Source: Vulcanisaeta sp. UBA163 (GTDB taxonomy: Archaea; Thermoproteota; Thermoprotei; Thermoproteales; Thermocladiaceae). From it: a stretch of 23,978 nt of DNA. A program made the translations under genes and the position numbers. The stretch spans positions 505 through 24,482 of the forward strand of contig DAJV01000076.1 of assembly GCA_002496475.1 (NCBI GenBank), given 5' to 3'. Positions 14,695 through 22,597 of the stretch are shown here, piece by piece (the stretch's first letter is position 1; each line of letters opens with the position of its first letter). Under the pieces are notes generated by a model that searched no databases, was not told the DNA's origin, and saw only the letters and a list, made by a program, of their open reading frames with translations.

Positions 14695-16491
14695 ATGAGT
14701 AAGACTGATGCTTCGTTAATGGATTATAGGCCGCCGATCACCGTAGTGGTTGGTCATGTTGATGTAGGCAAGACTCTCCTCCTTGATAAGATAAGGGGCA
14801 CCTTCGTCGCCTATAGGGAGCCTGGCATGATTACGCAGCACATTGGCCTCTCCTTCATACCGTGGAGTGCAGTGGAGAGGATAGCTGATCCATTACTTGC
14901 GAAGTTTAGGCTCAAGGGTAGGGTTTGGATTAGGGGTTTTCTCATGGTTGATACGCCGGGTCATGCGGCTTTCTCAAACCTAAGGCGTAGGGGTGGTTCT
15001 GTGGCTGATTTAGCTGTTCTTGTCATTGACATCACCAGGGGATTTGAGGAGCAAACCTACGAAAGCCTCACCCTAATTAAATCAAGGAACATACCCTTTG
15101 TAGTTGCGGCGAATAAGCTTGACAGGATATATGGTTGGGAGCCTCATGAAAATGCACCATTCCTTGATTCCTACGATAAGCAGAGGGAGGATATTCAGGG
15201 TAGGGTTGAGGAGGCTATAGCCAGGATAATTGAGGAATTCAATAAACTAGGGATGGATGCCGATAGGTATGATAGAGTGAGGGACTTCGATACTCAGGTG
15301 CCTATTGTACCCACGAGTGCCGTTACTGGGGAGGGCTTAGCCGACTTGCTTGTTGTCTTGGCAGGGTTAAGCCAGAGATTCAATAGGGATAAGTTAAGGA
15401 TAACGTATGGGCCTGGTAAGGGGGTCATCATGGAGATTAGGGAAGAGAAGGGTTGGGGTGTTACGGCTGATGTTGTTCTGTATGATGGGGTTATTAGGAA
15501 AGGTGATTTAATAGTTACGGCCGGCCTTGAGGGTCATGTGAGTACCAAGGTCAAGATGCTTGTAATGCCCAAGCCACTTAATGAGATGAGGGATCCTGAG
15601 GATAGGTATATGTTTATGGATGAGGTTAGAGCTGCGGCTGGTGTTAAGATAATTGCTGATGGTCTTGAGCAGGTTGTTCCGGGTGCGCCAGTGTTTGTTG
15701 TTCCTCAAGGGGCTTCATTGGATGAGTATGTTAAATTGGTTAGGGAGGAGGTTTCGGAGGTCAAGATAGAGACTGATAAGGAAGGTGTTGTTGCTAAGGC
15801 AGATACTCTGGGTACTCTCGAGGCTATGGTTATTTACCTTAGGAGTCAGGGAATACCCGTTAGGAAGGCTGATGTTGGTAATGTAAGCAGGAGGGATGTG
15901 ATTGAGGCTTCCATAGTTAGGAAGAAAAATCCGCTATATGGAGTAATCCTGGCATTCAATGTTAGGGTTCCTCATGATATTGAGATTGAGGCCATGCAGT
16001 ACGGAGTAAAGATCTTCAGGAATGAAATACTGTATAGGCTTGTTGAGGAGTTTACCCAATGGTATAAGGAGCAGAAAACCAAGCTTATTGAGATGGAGCT
16101 TGACAGGTACATAAGGCCTGGAAAAATAAGGATACTCCCTGGCTATGTATTCAGGAGAAGTAATCCAGTAATAGTCGGTGTTTCAGTAATTGAGGGCATG
16201 ATAAAACCTGGGTACCCATTAATGAGAGGTGATGGCAAAAGAATAGGTACAGTAATGCAAATACAGGATAAGGGTAAGAACATACAGGAGGCTAGGAAGG
16301 GCATGGAGGTCGCCATATCAATAGAGGGTAATTTAATGGTTGGTAGGCAGATTAAGGAGGGTGATGAACTTTACGTGGATGTACCCGAGGAACACGCAAT
16401 AACCCTAATGACACAATTCAAGGACCAACTAATCGAGGACGAAATAGCACTACTGAAGGAGATACTTAAGATAAAGCGATCATCAAAATAA
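14695..16491 (+). CDS. infB: Translation initiation factor aIF5B (IF-2-like GTPase)
   Basis: A 598-residue GTPase that promotes ribosomal subunit joining and positions the initiator tRNA. GTPase motifs: GHVDVGKT (20-27), the switch I Thr47 in MITQHIG, DTPGHAAF (86-93), NKLD (140-143) and the G5-like PTSAVTGEG. Domains II-IV follow (IREEKGWGVTADVVLYDG; AKADTLGTLEAMV; IRPGKIRILPGYVFR). Archaeal features are the lack of a long N-terminal extension and the W-rich GxxxIP switch (IGLSFIPWSAVE), as in eukaryotic eIF5B. Full length. It is monocistronic by its own TATA box and divergent from eL24. Confidence 0.97.
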   Translation: MSKTDASLMDYRPPITVVVGHVDVGKTLLLDKIRGTFVAYREPGMITQHIGLSFIPWSAVERIADPLLAKFRLKGRVWIRGFLMVDTPGHAAFSNLRRRGGSVADLAVLVIDITRGFEEQTYESLTLIKSRNIPFVVAANKLDRIYGWEPHENAPFLDSYDKQREDIQGRVEEAIARIIEEFNKLGMDADRYDRVRDFDTQVPIVPTSAVTGEGLADLLVVLAGLSQRFNRDKLRITYGPGKGVIMEIREEKGWGVTADVVLYDGVIRKGDLIVTAGLEGHVSTKVKMLVMPKPLNEMRDPEDRYMFMDEVRAAAGVKIIADGLEQVVPGAPVFVVPQGASLDEYVKLVREEVSEVKIETDKEGVVAKADTLGTLEAMVIYLRSQGIPVRKADVGNVSRRDVIEASIVRKKNPLYGVILAFNVRVPHDIEIEAMQYGVKIFRNEILYRLVEEFTQWYKEQKTKLIEMELDRYIRPGKIRILPGYVFRRSNPVIVGVSVIEGMIKPGYPLMRGDGKRIGTVMQIQDKGKNIQEARKGMEVAISIEGNLMVGRQIKEGDELYVDVPEEHAITLMTQFKDQLIEDEIALLKEILKIKRSSK

Positions 16492-16532
16492 AGACAATCC
16501 ACCGCAAAACCACATGCCCTGGATACGCCGAA

Positions 16533-16542
16533 AAGTTTAAGA
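16533..16542 (+). promoter_or_regulatory. TATA-like box of the 16568 small gene
   Basis: AAGTTTAAGA centred ~30 nt before GTG 16568. It is the main reason to regard the small frame as a real gene. Confidence 0.35.
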
Positions 16543-16567
16543 TAGCCATTTAACACCCAGTCCATGT

Positions 16568-16795
16568 GTGGATTCTCTTAGATTGCTTGCCGTAGTTATT
16601 ATTGCATTAATTAATAATTTAGGCGGTAATGTTATCATTAATTTAACGAGACCTATCATTCACGAGTTAGCAAAGGTCATCGCTAAGGATGACATTATTG
16701 GTGTTTATGCTAACGGTGGTAATGAGAGTATTGTTGAGTTCGCGTTCGCGCACCCCTGGCTGTGGCAACAAGTAATATGCTATTACTCAACCTAA
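16568..16795 (+). CDS. Small hypothetical protein
   Basis: A 75-residue frame from GTG to TAA between aIF5B and the convergent dehydratase-like gene. The first ~27 residues are hydrophobic (LLAVVIIALINNLGGNVIIN), but with Asn and Gly inside, so a buried sheet-helix is as likely as a membrane segment. The rest is a mixed alpha/beta sequence (HELAKVIAKDDIIGVYANGG, then VEFAFAHPWLW). I do not recognise it. Support is a TATA-like box at the correct distance and the protein-like composition. No Shine-Dalgarno site is seen. It might be a remnant of a larger gene. Confidence 0.45.
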   Translation: MDSLRLLAVVIIALINNLGGNVIINLTRPIIHELAKVIAKDDIIGVYANGGNESIVEFAFAHPWLWQQVICYYST

Positions 16796-16903
16796 ACAAA
16801 CTTAAATGGTTTTGTTACTTATGGTATCAAATTCGATGAATTTTATATTATCATTTTCGAATATAAATAAATATGATTTTTATATTAATGGGTTAATTAT
16901 TGG
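16796..16903. terminator. AT-rich convergent intergenic region, possible bidirectional terminator
   Basis: About 108 bases between two convergent genes, ~80% A+T, with T-runs on both strands and a perfect 6-bp inverted repeat AAATTC-GAT-GAATTT at 16829-16843. Archaeal termination uses T-rich tracts, so this region could end transcription from both sides. Confidence 0.3.
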
Positions 16904-18313
16904 CTAGAGTTTTATTTTATTCAGTATTTTGTTTATTAATTCTTCGGCTTCCTTATAGTTATACTCCCTTAGCATCCCTATCTTGCTTGCTGCCTCGGAA
17001 CCCTCGGCGTGTATCATGGCCGTCAATAGGTAACCCATCAAGTGGCTTGCGCCCAACTCCCTCACCAGACTCATTATTTTATACCTCGTATCACCATCAA
17101 CTGCGCCCCTTAGGTACTTCGAAATGTACTGTCTCTCCTCTGGATTCGCGTAGTCATCATGTGAGGGCATTGTGGCTATTAAACCTCCTGCAATATCAAT
17201 GAGTCCATGTATAACGTCTATAAAATGCGCATTGGCATATAGTTTACTCACGTTTGTGTATACTGGGTTTGGTATGGCCACTCCCTCATCAATCCATGGC
17301 TCTAAGGCGGCAGCCATGGCGCCCATGCTCAATACCTCCTTGTACATAATCATTTGCACAAGCCAATCCCTGACGTGCGGCGCATTCTCAATTCCATTAA
17401 CCCTAGCTGCATAAAGCGATGCGCCCAGGTATAGGTTGGCGGTGGCTGCCCTGTAAGATATTGCCGTGAACCTGTGGTATGTGGCAAAGGTCCAAGCCAG
17501 TTGACCAGCAAGGTCCCATTCCCTGAATAGGAATACTCTGTCCCACGGTACAAACACGTGATCAAACACAATCAAAGCCTCCACCTCAAACCTACTCGCT
17601 GCATTAACGGCATTGGGATTACCGTCATACTCAAGCACCGGCCTGACGATGAATTTAAGGCCCTTGGTATTCGCTGGTACTGCAAAGGCCACGGCGTAGT
17701 CCTTATCACCCTCCACCAGGGCTCTATACGGCAATACGATTAACTCGTTAGCCACCGGTCCCTGTGTCGTATGTATCTTGGCTCCGTTAACCACTATACC
17801 ATCATCTCGAACCTCCACAACCCTAAGGTACATATCCTTATCCTCTTGTTCATGGGGTCTCTTGGCCCTGTTGCCCTTAACATCAGTTTGCGCAACAGCC
17901 ATCGCTAGGTCGTTCTTAACGGCATACTCGTAGTACTTCATAACCCTACCGTAGTAATTAGTGCCGTACTTCCTATCAACTTTCCTGGCGATTATCATTA
18001 ATGAGAAGAGCGCATCACTACCAATGGCCTGTATTATGTTAAATAAGCCATCGAACCTAAGTGTATCCTCGTAAATCAACTTATACCTATTAAGTAAATC
18101 ATTCGTGTTCCTGGGTATCCTAAAGTATTTGCTTACGAGACCGTAATTAGGGTCTTCATAGAGTCTTTCCTTAATGCTAAAAAGATCTGATGCATGCTTA
18201 ACCGCTATACTGATTACTGGGTGCGTTGTTATATCATCAACTCTCTTACCCCTGTAGTAAACGGCTCTGCCATCTTTAACAGAGTTTATATATTCAGTTG
18301 GTGACCTAGGCAT
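16904..18313 (-). CDS. 4-Hydroxybutyryl-CoA dehydratase-like protein lacking all cysteines (HpaB/AbfD family)
   Basis: A 469-residue protein homologous along its length to 4-hydroxybutyryl-CoA dehydratase/vinylacetyl-CoA isomerase (AbfD). Shared stretches include EYINSVKDGRAVYYRGKRV (7-25), THPVI, DRKYGTNYY, TDVKGNRAKRP (143-153), DGIVVNGAKIHTTQG (171-185), GLIDIAGGLIATMPS (370-384) and the C-terminal EGSEAASKIGMLREYN. True dehydratases bind a [4Fe-4S] cluster through three Cys and one His. By alignment from memory, the His is kept (His280, YHR), but the Cys positions carry Asn92, Ala96 and Tyr287. The whole protein contains no cysteine, so the classical radical dehydration should be impossible. 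The FAD-binding fold may remain active as an isomerase, a monooxygenase-like enzyme or a reaction unknown. It is transcribed after the acyl-CoA dehydrogenase, with a TATA-like box of its own. Confidence 0.88.
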   Translation of the reverse strand: MPRSPTEYINSVKDGRAVYYRGKRVDDITTHPVISIAVKHASDLFSIKERLYEDPNYGLVSKYFRIPRNTNDLLNRYKLIYEDTLRFDGLFNIIQAIGSDALFSLMIIARKVDRKYGTNYYGRVMKYYEYAVKNDLAMAVAQTDVKGNRAKRPHEQEDKDMYLRVVEVRDDGIVVNGAKIHTTQGPVANELIVLPYRALVEGDKDYAVAFAVPANTKGLKFIVRPVLEYDGNPNAVNAASRFEVEALIVFDHVFVPWDRVFLFREWDLAGQLAWTFATYHRFTAISYRAATANLYLGASLYAARVNGIENAPHVRDWLVQMIMYKEVLSMGAMAAALEPWIDEGVAIPNPVYTNVSKLYANAHFIDVIHGLIDIAGGLIATMPSHDDYANPEERQYISKYLRGAVDGDTRYKIMSLVRELGASHLMGYLLTAMIHAEGSEAASKIGMLREYNYKEAEELINKILNKIKL

Positions 18314-18332
18314 AGGTAAAGTACCCGGAATT

Positions 18333-18343
18333 ATTAATTAAAT
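18333..18343 (-). promoter_or_regulatory. TATA-like box of the dehydratase-like gene
   Basis: On the minus strand an ATTTAATTAAT-type run is centred ~25 nt before ATG 18313. Two near-identical direct repeats, AGTACCCGG (18320-18328) and AGTACCGG (18357-18364), flank it and could be regulator sites, although they are short. Confidence 0.4.
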
Positions 18344-18412
18344 GTAACTTATATATAGTACCGGTGAATATTTAATTACTGAAGATTGTTTTATTGAGTT
18401 ATGTTATTTAGG

Positions 18413-19621
18413 CTATGGCTTCCATACGCCTCTTCTTAATGCATCGGTTATTGTTAACAGGTTTATTTCGTTTGTTCCTTCGTAAATCCTCGTAACTCTA
18501 TGGTCTCTCCAGTACCTTTCCACGTCGAATTCCTCGAAGTAACCATAACCACCGTGGATTTGTATAGCCTCATCAACCACGTAATTGGCGAGTTCCGTAC
18601 CATAAACCTTGGCAGCACCTGAGAGGGCCCCCATGGCTCTTGGGTCAATCTTGAACTTCAGGTAGTCATCAATGTAATACGCAGCCCTGTAAATCAATGA
18701 CCTGGCAGCCTCAATGTACATAGCCATCCTAGCCAGCTTTTCCTGGATTATTTCAAAACTCATTAATTGCTGACCAAACTGGGTCCTTTTCTGTGAATAC
18801 TCCAGCGCCTTATCGAAGGCAGCCAATGCAATGCCAAGGCCTAGGGCCGCCACACCAATCCTTGATACGTTGAAGTACGCCAATGTCCAATAGAAGCCCT
18901 GGTTTCGACCCTTCTCCTCTCCACCTAGCACGTTTTCGGCAGGTACCTCGACATTATCTAGGTAAATTTCACCAACTGGGATTGTTCTTTGTCCCATTTT
19001 GCCCGTTAGTCTCCTGATTGTTACACCAGGCCAGTCTGTGTGTATTATGAATAGTGTTTGCCCCCTGTGTCTCTTCTCAGGTTCTGTTTGTGCCAGGAGT
19101 AATCCGTACTTGGCTGTTGGTGCATTTGTTATGAAGGTCTTCATGCCTCTAATGATGTACTTATCACCCTTCTTCTCTGCAACTGTGTTTAGCTGAGTGA
19201 TGTCAGTACCATGCTCAGGCTCTGTATATGCCCCGAAAAATGTATTCTCCCCCCTATAAACAGGCGGTAGGTATTTCTTTCTCTGCTCCTCAGTGCCGAA
19301 GAAGTAGAGCATGTGGGATGTGAAGGGGCCAGCCATTATTGCAAGCCCCAGTGTTGGTTCTGCCCTAACCAATTCCTCGGTGACAACAATGTCGGCTAGG
19401 TACATTGAGAATCCACCGCCGCCATACTCGGTGGGTATTGATGGAGCCAGTAAGCCAAGTTCGCCCGCCTTCTTGTAAAGATCCCATGGAAACTCCTCCT
19501 TTTTCTCATACTCCCTGGCAAGTTCAGGCGAGAAGTTCCTTTGGGCGAATTCCCTTGTTGTTTTCCTTAGCAGTTTTAGTTCCTCAGCGTATTGTGGGAA
19601 CAAGTCTAATATATCGGTCAT
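18413..19621 (-). CDS. Acyl-CoA dehydrogenase
   Basis: A 402-residue FAD flavoprotein that makes the alpha,beta double bond of an acyl-CoA and passes electrons to an ETF-type carrier. Motifs: an N-terminal helical domain, EYGGGGFSM (65-73), YTEPEHGTD (132-140; the TEP.xGSD-type FAD/substrate signature), KTFITNA (161-167) and RTQFGQQLMSFEIIQEKLA (279-297). Next come QIHGGYGYFEEFDVER (354-369) and RIYEGTNEI (378-386), where Glu381 is the catalytic base. Length and all key residues are normal. The chain-length class cannot be read from sequence. It is divergent from the acyl-CoA synthetase gene across ~270 bases and precedes the dehydratase-like gene (99 nt gap). Confidence 0.96.
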   Translation of the reverse strand: MTDILDLFPQYAEELKLLRKTTREFAQRNFSPELAREYEKKEEFPWDLYKKAGELGLLAPSIPTEYGGGGFSMYLADIVVTEELVRAEPTLGLAIMAGPFTSHMLYFFGTEEQRKKYLPPVYRGENTFFGAYTEPEHGTDITQLNTVAEKKGDKYIIRGMKTFITNAPTAKYGLLLAQTEPEKRHRGQTLFIIHTDWPGVTIRRLTGKMGQRTIPVGEIYLDNVEVPAENVLGGEEKGRNQGFYWTLAYFNVSRIGVAALGLGIALAAFDKALEYSQKRTQFGQQLMSFEIIQEKLARMAMYIEAARSLIYRAAYYIDDYLKFKIDPRAMGALSGAAKVYGTELANYVVDEAIQIHGGYGYFEEFDVERYWRDHRVTRIYEGTNEINLLTITDALRRGVWKP

Positions 19622-19844
19622 TAAGTAGCGTTTCTACTTCGTTTCTCTTAAGCCTATTCAATAAATACCCTATATACTATACCATGGTTTATTTCCCTTT
19701 AGCCGTATTTCAATTTCAATTATGCAAAAACATATATAATAAGTCTTAGGGAATTGTTCAAGGATGTTTTTATTATTTTAATTTTATCTCTAACGATTAA
19801 ATTTTTTACCTTCATTAATAATATATATAGAAATATATATCAAC

Positions 19845-19857
19845 AATAAAAGTTAAA
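19845..19857 (+). promoter_or_regulatory. TATA box of the acyl-CoA synthetase gene
   Basis: ATAAAAGTTAAAC centred ~40 nt before ATG 19891, which predicts a ~12-nt leader. The sequence upstream (19622-19844) is very AT-rich and holds the divergent dehydrogenase promoter. Confidence 0.45.
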
Positions 19858-19876
19858 CCTAAGGACTACCCTAAGG
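19858..19876. promoter_or_regulatory. Paired CCTAAGG sites: possible operator
   Basis: CCTAAGG occurs at 19858-19864 and again at 19870-19876, 12 bp start to start (about one helical turn), just after the TATA box and over the expected start of transcription. An inverted copy, CTTAGGG, lies upstream at 19745-19751. The position would suit a repressor site; no regulator gene is adjacent. Confidence 0.35.
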
Positions 19877-19890
19877 CATGGAATATTAAC

Positions 19891-21582
19891 ATGCCTATTG
19901 AGGAGGAATTCGTGGAAAAAGCCCAGGAGTTCTATGACTATCCTTTGACACTTCTTAATCTGATAAAGTGGGGTGTTGACACTTTTCCTGAGCAGGAAGT
20001 TGTCTATGCGCCACCAGATGCGCCCAAGTTAAGACTAACATTCACCCAGGTTTGGGATAGGGTTAGGAGACTTGCCACGGCACTAGAGCAACTTGGCGTT
20101 AAGCCTGGCGACCCCAAGAGGCTAGGTACAAGGGTTGGCGTGCTGGAGTGGAACTCAATCAGGTACCTGGAGCTTTACTACGCAGTACCAGGCCTTGGCG
20201 CCACTCTTCATACTGTAAATATTAGGTACTCACCGGAGGATTTGGTCTATACAATTAACCATGCAGGTGATGAAATACTATTCGTTAAGGACGAGTTCCT
20301 ACCACTAATCCAAGCAATACAACCTAGGCTTAAGACAGTTAGGAAGGTCGTAATAATGAGTGATAAACCAGAACCACCGCAAGTGAAACTCCCTGGTGTT
20401 GAGGTTTATGACTATGAGGATTTAATAAAGGGGTCAAGTCCGTACGAGTTTGGGGACATTGATGAAAGGATGGTGGCCACGCTATTCTACACCTCGGGAA
20501 CAACGGGTCTACCTAAGGGCGTATTCTTCACCCATAGGCAGTTAGTACTCCATGCAGCGGCTATTTCAATATCAACGGCGGCGCCGCCCTACGAACTCTC
20601 CATTAGGGATGTGGTAATGCCCCTGGTGCCCATGTACCATGTGCACGCCTGGGGAGGCCCGCATGCCATGTTCCTAACAGGCCAGAAGTACATATATACT
20701 GGGCGCATGGATTGGGGTTATATATTGAGAACTATTAGTGAGGAGAAGGTTACATACGTATTTGGCGTGCCCGTAATACTATACCTACTCCTCACGCATC
20801 CTGACTCTTCGAGATACGACCTAAAGGGCCTTAAGTATGGTAATGGTGGCTCAGCAATGCCTGAGGGTCTCTACAAGTTGGCTAGGTCTAGGGGCATTAT
20901 AGTTATTAATGGTTATGGATTATCAGAGACAGCCCCAGTGATTGCCCAGGCATTGTTTAAGCCTCAATCCTTCAACTGGACTGAGGATAAGAAGGAGAAT
21001 TACCTAATGAAGGGCCTTAGGCAAATACCCCTGGTGTTCCTTAGGGTTGTTGATGATCAGGGTAAGGACGTGCCCAGGGATGGGAAGACCATCGGTGAAC
21101 TCGTGGTTAGGGCACCGTGGCTAACACCGGCATACTTCAAGGATCCTGAGAAGACTAGGGATTTATGGCGTGGCGGTTGGCTGCACACCGGTGATGTGGC
21201 TGTTTGGGATGGTGAGGGCTATATCTGGATCATGGATAGGCTTAAGGATGTTATCAAGAGTGGTGGTGAGTGGATCGTTAGTACTAGACTTGAGGACATA
21301 ATAAGTACTCACCCGGCCGTGGGTGAGGTTGCTGTTATTGGCGTGCCGCATCCGCAGTGGGGTGAGAGGCCAATAGCCATTGTGGTGCCGAGGCCAGGGA
21401 AAAAGGTTACGGAGGATGACATTAAGAACTACCTGGCGCAATTCGTGGAGAAGGGCGAAATACCAAAATGGTGGATACCGGACAAGATAATAATCAGTGA
21501 GAAGGAATTGCCAAAGACTAGTACGGCCAAGGCTGATAAGAAGGTGCTTAGGGAGCTTTATAAGAACGTGTTGAGCGGCTAA
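19891..21582 (+). CDS. AMP-forming acyl-CoA synthetase (medium/short-chain type)
   Basis: A 563-residue ANL-superfamily ligase that activates a carboxylic acid with ATP and CoA. ATP loop TSGTTGLPKG (201-210); NGYGLSETAPV; HTGDVAVWDGEGYIWIMDRL with the hinge after Asp-Arg; KDVIKSGGEWIVSTRLED; and the C-terminal PKTSTAKADKKVLR containing the adenylation Lys547 (Ala in place of the usual Gly before it). The overall pattern resembles AlkK-like medium-chain acyl-CoA synthetases and the crenarchaeal ligases for 4-hydroxybutyrate and 3-hydroxypropionate. The acid used here is unknown. It heads a plus-strand unit divergent from the acyl-CoA dehydrogenase, and the two probably work on the same acid. 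Confidence 0.94.
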   Translation: MPIEEEFVEKAQEFYDYPLTLLNLIKWGVDTFPEQEVVYAPPDAPKLRLTFTQVWDRVRRLATALEQLGVKPGDPKRLGTRVGVLEWNSIRYLELYYAVPGLGATLHTVNIRYSPEDLVYTINHAGDEILFVKDEFLPLIQAIQPRLKTVRKVVIMSDKPEPPQVKLPGVEVYDYEDLIKGSSPYEFGDIDERMVATLFYTSGTTGLPKGVFFTHRQLVLHAAAISISTAAPPYELSIRDVVMPLVPMYHVHAWGGPHAMFLTGQKYIYTGRMDWGYILRTISEEKVTYVFGVPVILYLLLTHPDSSRYDLKGLKYGNGGSAMPEGLYKLARSRGIIVINGYGLSETAPVIAQALFKPQSFNWTEDKKENYLMKGLRQIPLVFLRVVDDQGKDVPRDGKTIGELVVRAPWLTPAYFKDPEKTRDLWRGGWLHTGDVAVWDGEGYIWIMDRLKDVIKSGGEWIVSTRLEDIISTHPAVGEVAVIGVPHPQWGERPIAIVVPRPGKKVTEDDIKNYLAQFVEKGEIPKWWIPDKIIISEKELPKTSTAKADKKVLRELYKNVLSG

Positions 21583-21608
21583 CTATATAAATTAAATATT
21601 ATAATAGA

Positions 21609-21619
21609 ATTTAAAAGTA
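21609..21619 (+). promoter_or_regulatory. TATA-like box of the amidohydrolase-like gene
   Basis: ATTTAAAAGTA centred ~27 nt before ATG 21641. It favours this ATG over the GTG at 21629. Confidence 0.45.
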
Positions 21620-21640
21620 TTAGCATTAGTGATTATCTAT

Positions 21641-22567
21641 ATGATAATTGATTTCCATGTATGTCCATCTACGGACCTGCTCTCTATTAGGAATAGACTC
21701 TCGCTAATTAACGTCATGAGAGCCGTTTTACAACCAATAGATGCGCTTCCACTGCTTCATATATTGCCAAATGAATTCTTTAAGGAGTTATCTATAGAGG
21801 ATCCCTACTCCGCGTTGCTTTGGAATAAGTATATAGAGAGGTTGACTAGTCTGTGGTCGCCAAGGATGTACGATAACATGAAGGTTTGGTATGAGGCGTC
21901 AGTGAATGATTATAACTTTTTCATACCCCTTGCTAGTATTAACCCGGCGCTTGGTGTTAAGTACGTCCATGAGAAACTCGGTGAATTGGATGGTTTGAAC
22001 GTCCGGGGTATCGTGGTATCACCAACCCTTCAATTATTCGATCCAGCGAAGACAAAGGCCCTTAGGCCAATACTGGAGTATGTGGAGAGGAGGGATTTGT
22101 TGTTGGTGATGCACCTGGACCCATGTCCACGTGATGTTGGTATATGCTTCAAGAACCTAATGCCAGATGTGCTCAGTGAGGTTCTTGACAGGTATAGTAT
22201 TAGGATGGTCCTGTCCGCATTGGGAATCTCCGAGAGCATGATATACCCATGGCTCGAAAGAACAATCAGATTAATGAAGAGATATGATAAGGTATACATA
22301 GAAACCTCCAGTATATCATGCATACTATTCAACACCTTAATTGGCAGAAATGCAGTGAAGTCAATAGGCACAGAGAGAATACTATATGGCGGTGGCTACC
22401 CATTCCTAAGGCTCAGGCAGGTAATTAAGAACCTAGATTGTATTGAGTCATCTGAATTATCTAAACGTGATTTAGAAGCCGTATTATACGATAACGCGTT
22501 TGACCTGCTTAGAGACATGGGTGTGAGTATTGATAATGAGAAAATTGAAGAACAAAATATAACATGA
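21641..22567 (+). CDS. Amidohydrolase-fold (family 2) protein with degraded metal site
   Basis: A 308-residue TIM-barrel protein of the amidohydrolase_2 (PF04909-like) type. It shows the strand-1 start MIIDFHVCPS, the middle VRGIVVSPTLQLFDP...LRPILEYVERRDLLLVMHLDP, the LSALGIS turn, RILYGGGYPF and a C-terminal DNAFDLL. In active members strand 1 is DxHxH, the turn is AHLGG and the late motif is G(T/S)DYPF. Here they read DFHVC, SALGI and GGGYPF, so the second His, the turn His and the metal/catalytic Asp are missing, while His158 remains. It is probably not a standard metallohydrolase and may be a scaffold, a binding protein or a different chemistry. It follows the acyl-CoA synthetase gene by 58 nt. 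Confidence 0.75.
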   Translation: MIIDFHVCPSTDLLSIRNRLSLINVMRAVLQPIDALPLLHILPNEFFKELSIEDPYSALLWNKYIERLTSLWSPRMYDNMKVWYEASVNDYNFFIPLASINPALGVKYVHEKLGELDGLNVRGIVVSPTLQLFDPAKTKALRPILEYVERRDLLLVMHLDPCPRDVGICFKNLMPDVLSEVLDRYSIRMVLSALGISESMIYPWLERTIRLMKRYDKVYIETSSISCILFNTLIGRNAVKSIGTERILYGGGYPFLRLRQVIKNLDCIESSELSKRDLEAVLYDNAFDLLRDMGVSIDNEKIEEQNIT

Positions 22568-22597
22568 TTTTAAGTAAGGAAACCTATAAAGCTAAGA

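Noticed and set aside
16900..17414. Plus-strand frames of 100 and 80 codons
   Set aside because: Both are opposite the dehydratase-like gene and show no features of their own.
18320..18364. Direct repeats AGTACCCGG / AGTACCGG around the dehydratase-like promoter as a mobile-element or attachment site
   Set aside because: Only 8-9 bases, imperfect, with no integrase or tRNA nearby; at most a weak regulatory hint.
19405..19749. 114-codon plus-strand frame running into the divergent control region
   Set aside because: Mostly antisense to the acyl-CoA dehydrogenase N-terminus; the rest is promoter-like AT-rich DNA.
22030..22371. 113-codon minus-strand frame
   Set aside because: Antisense to the amidohydrolase-like gene, no motif.
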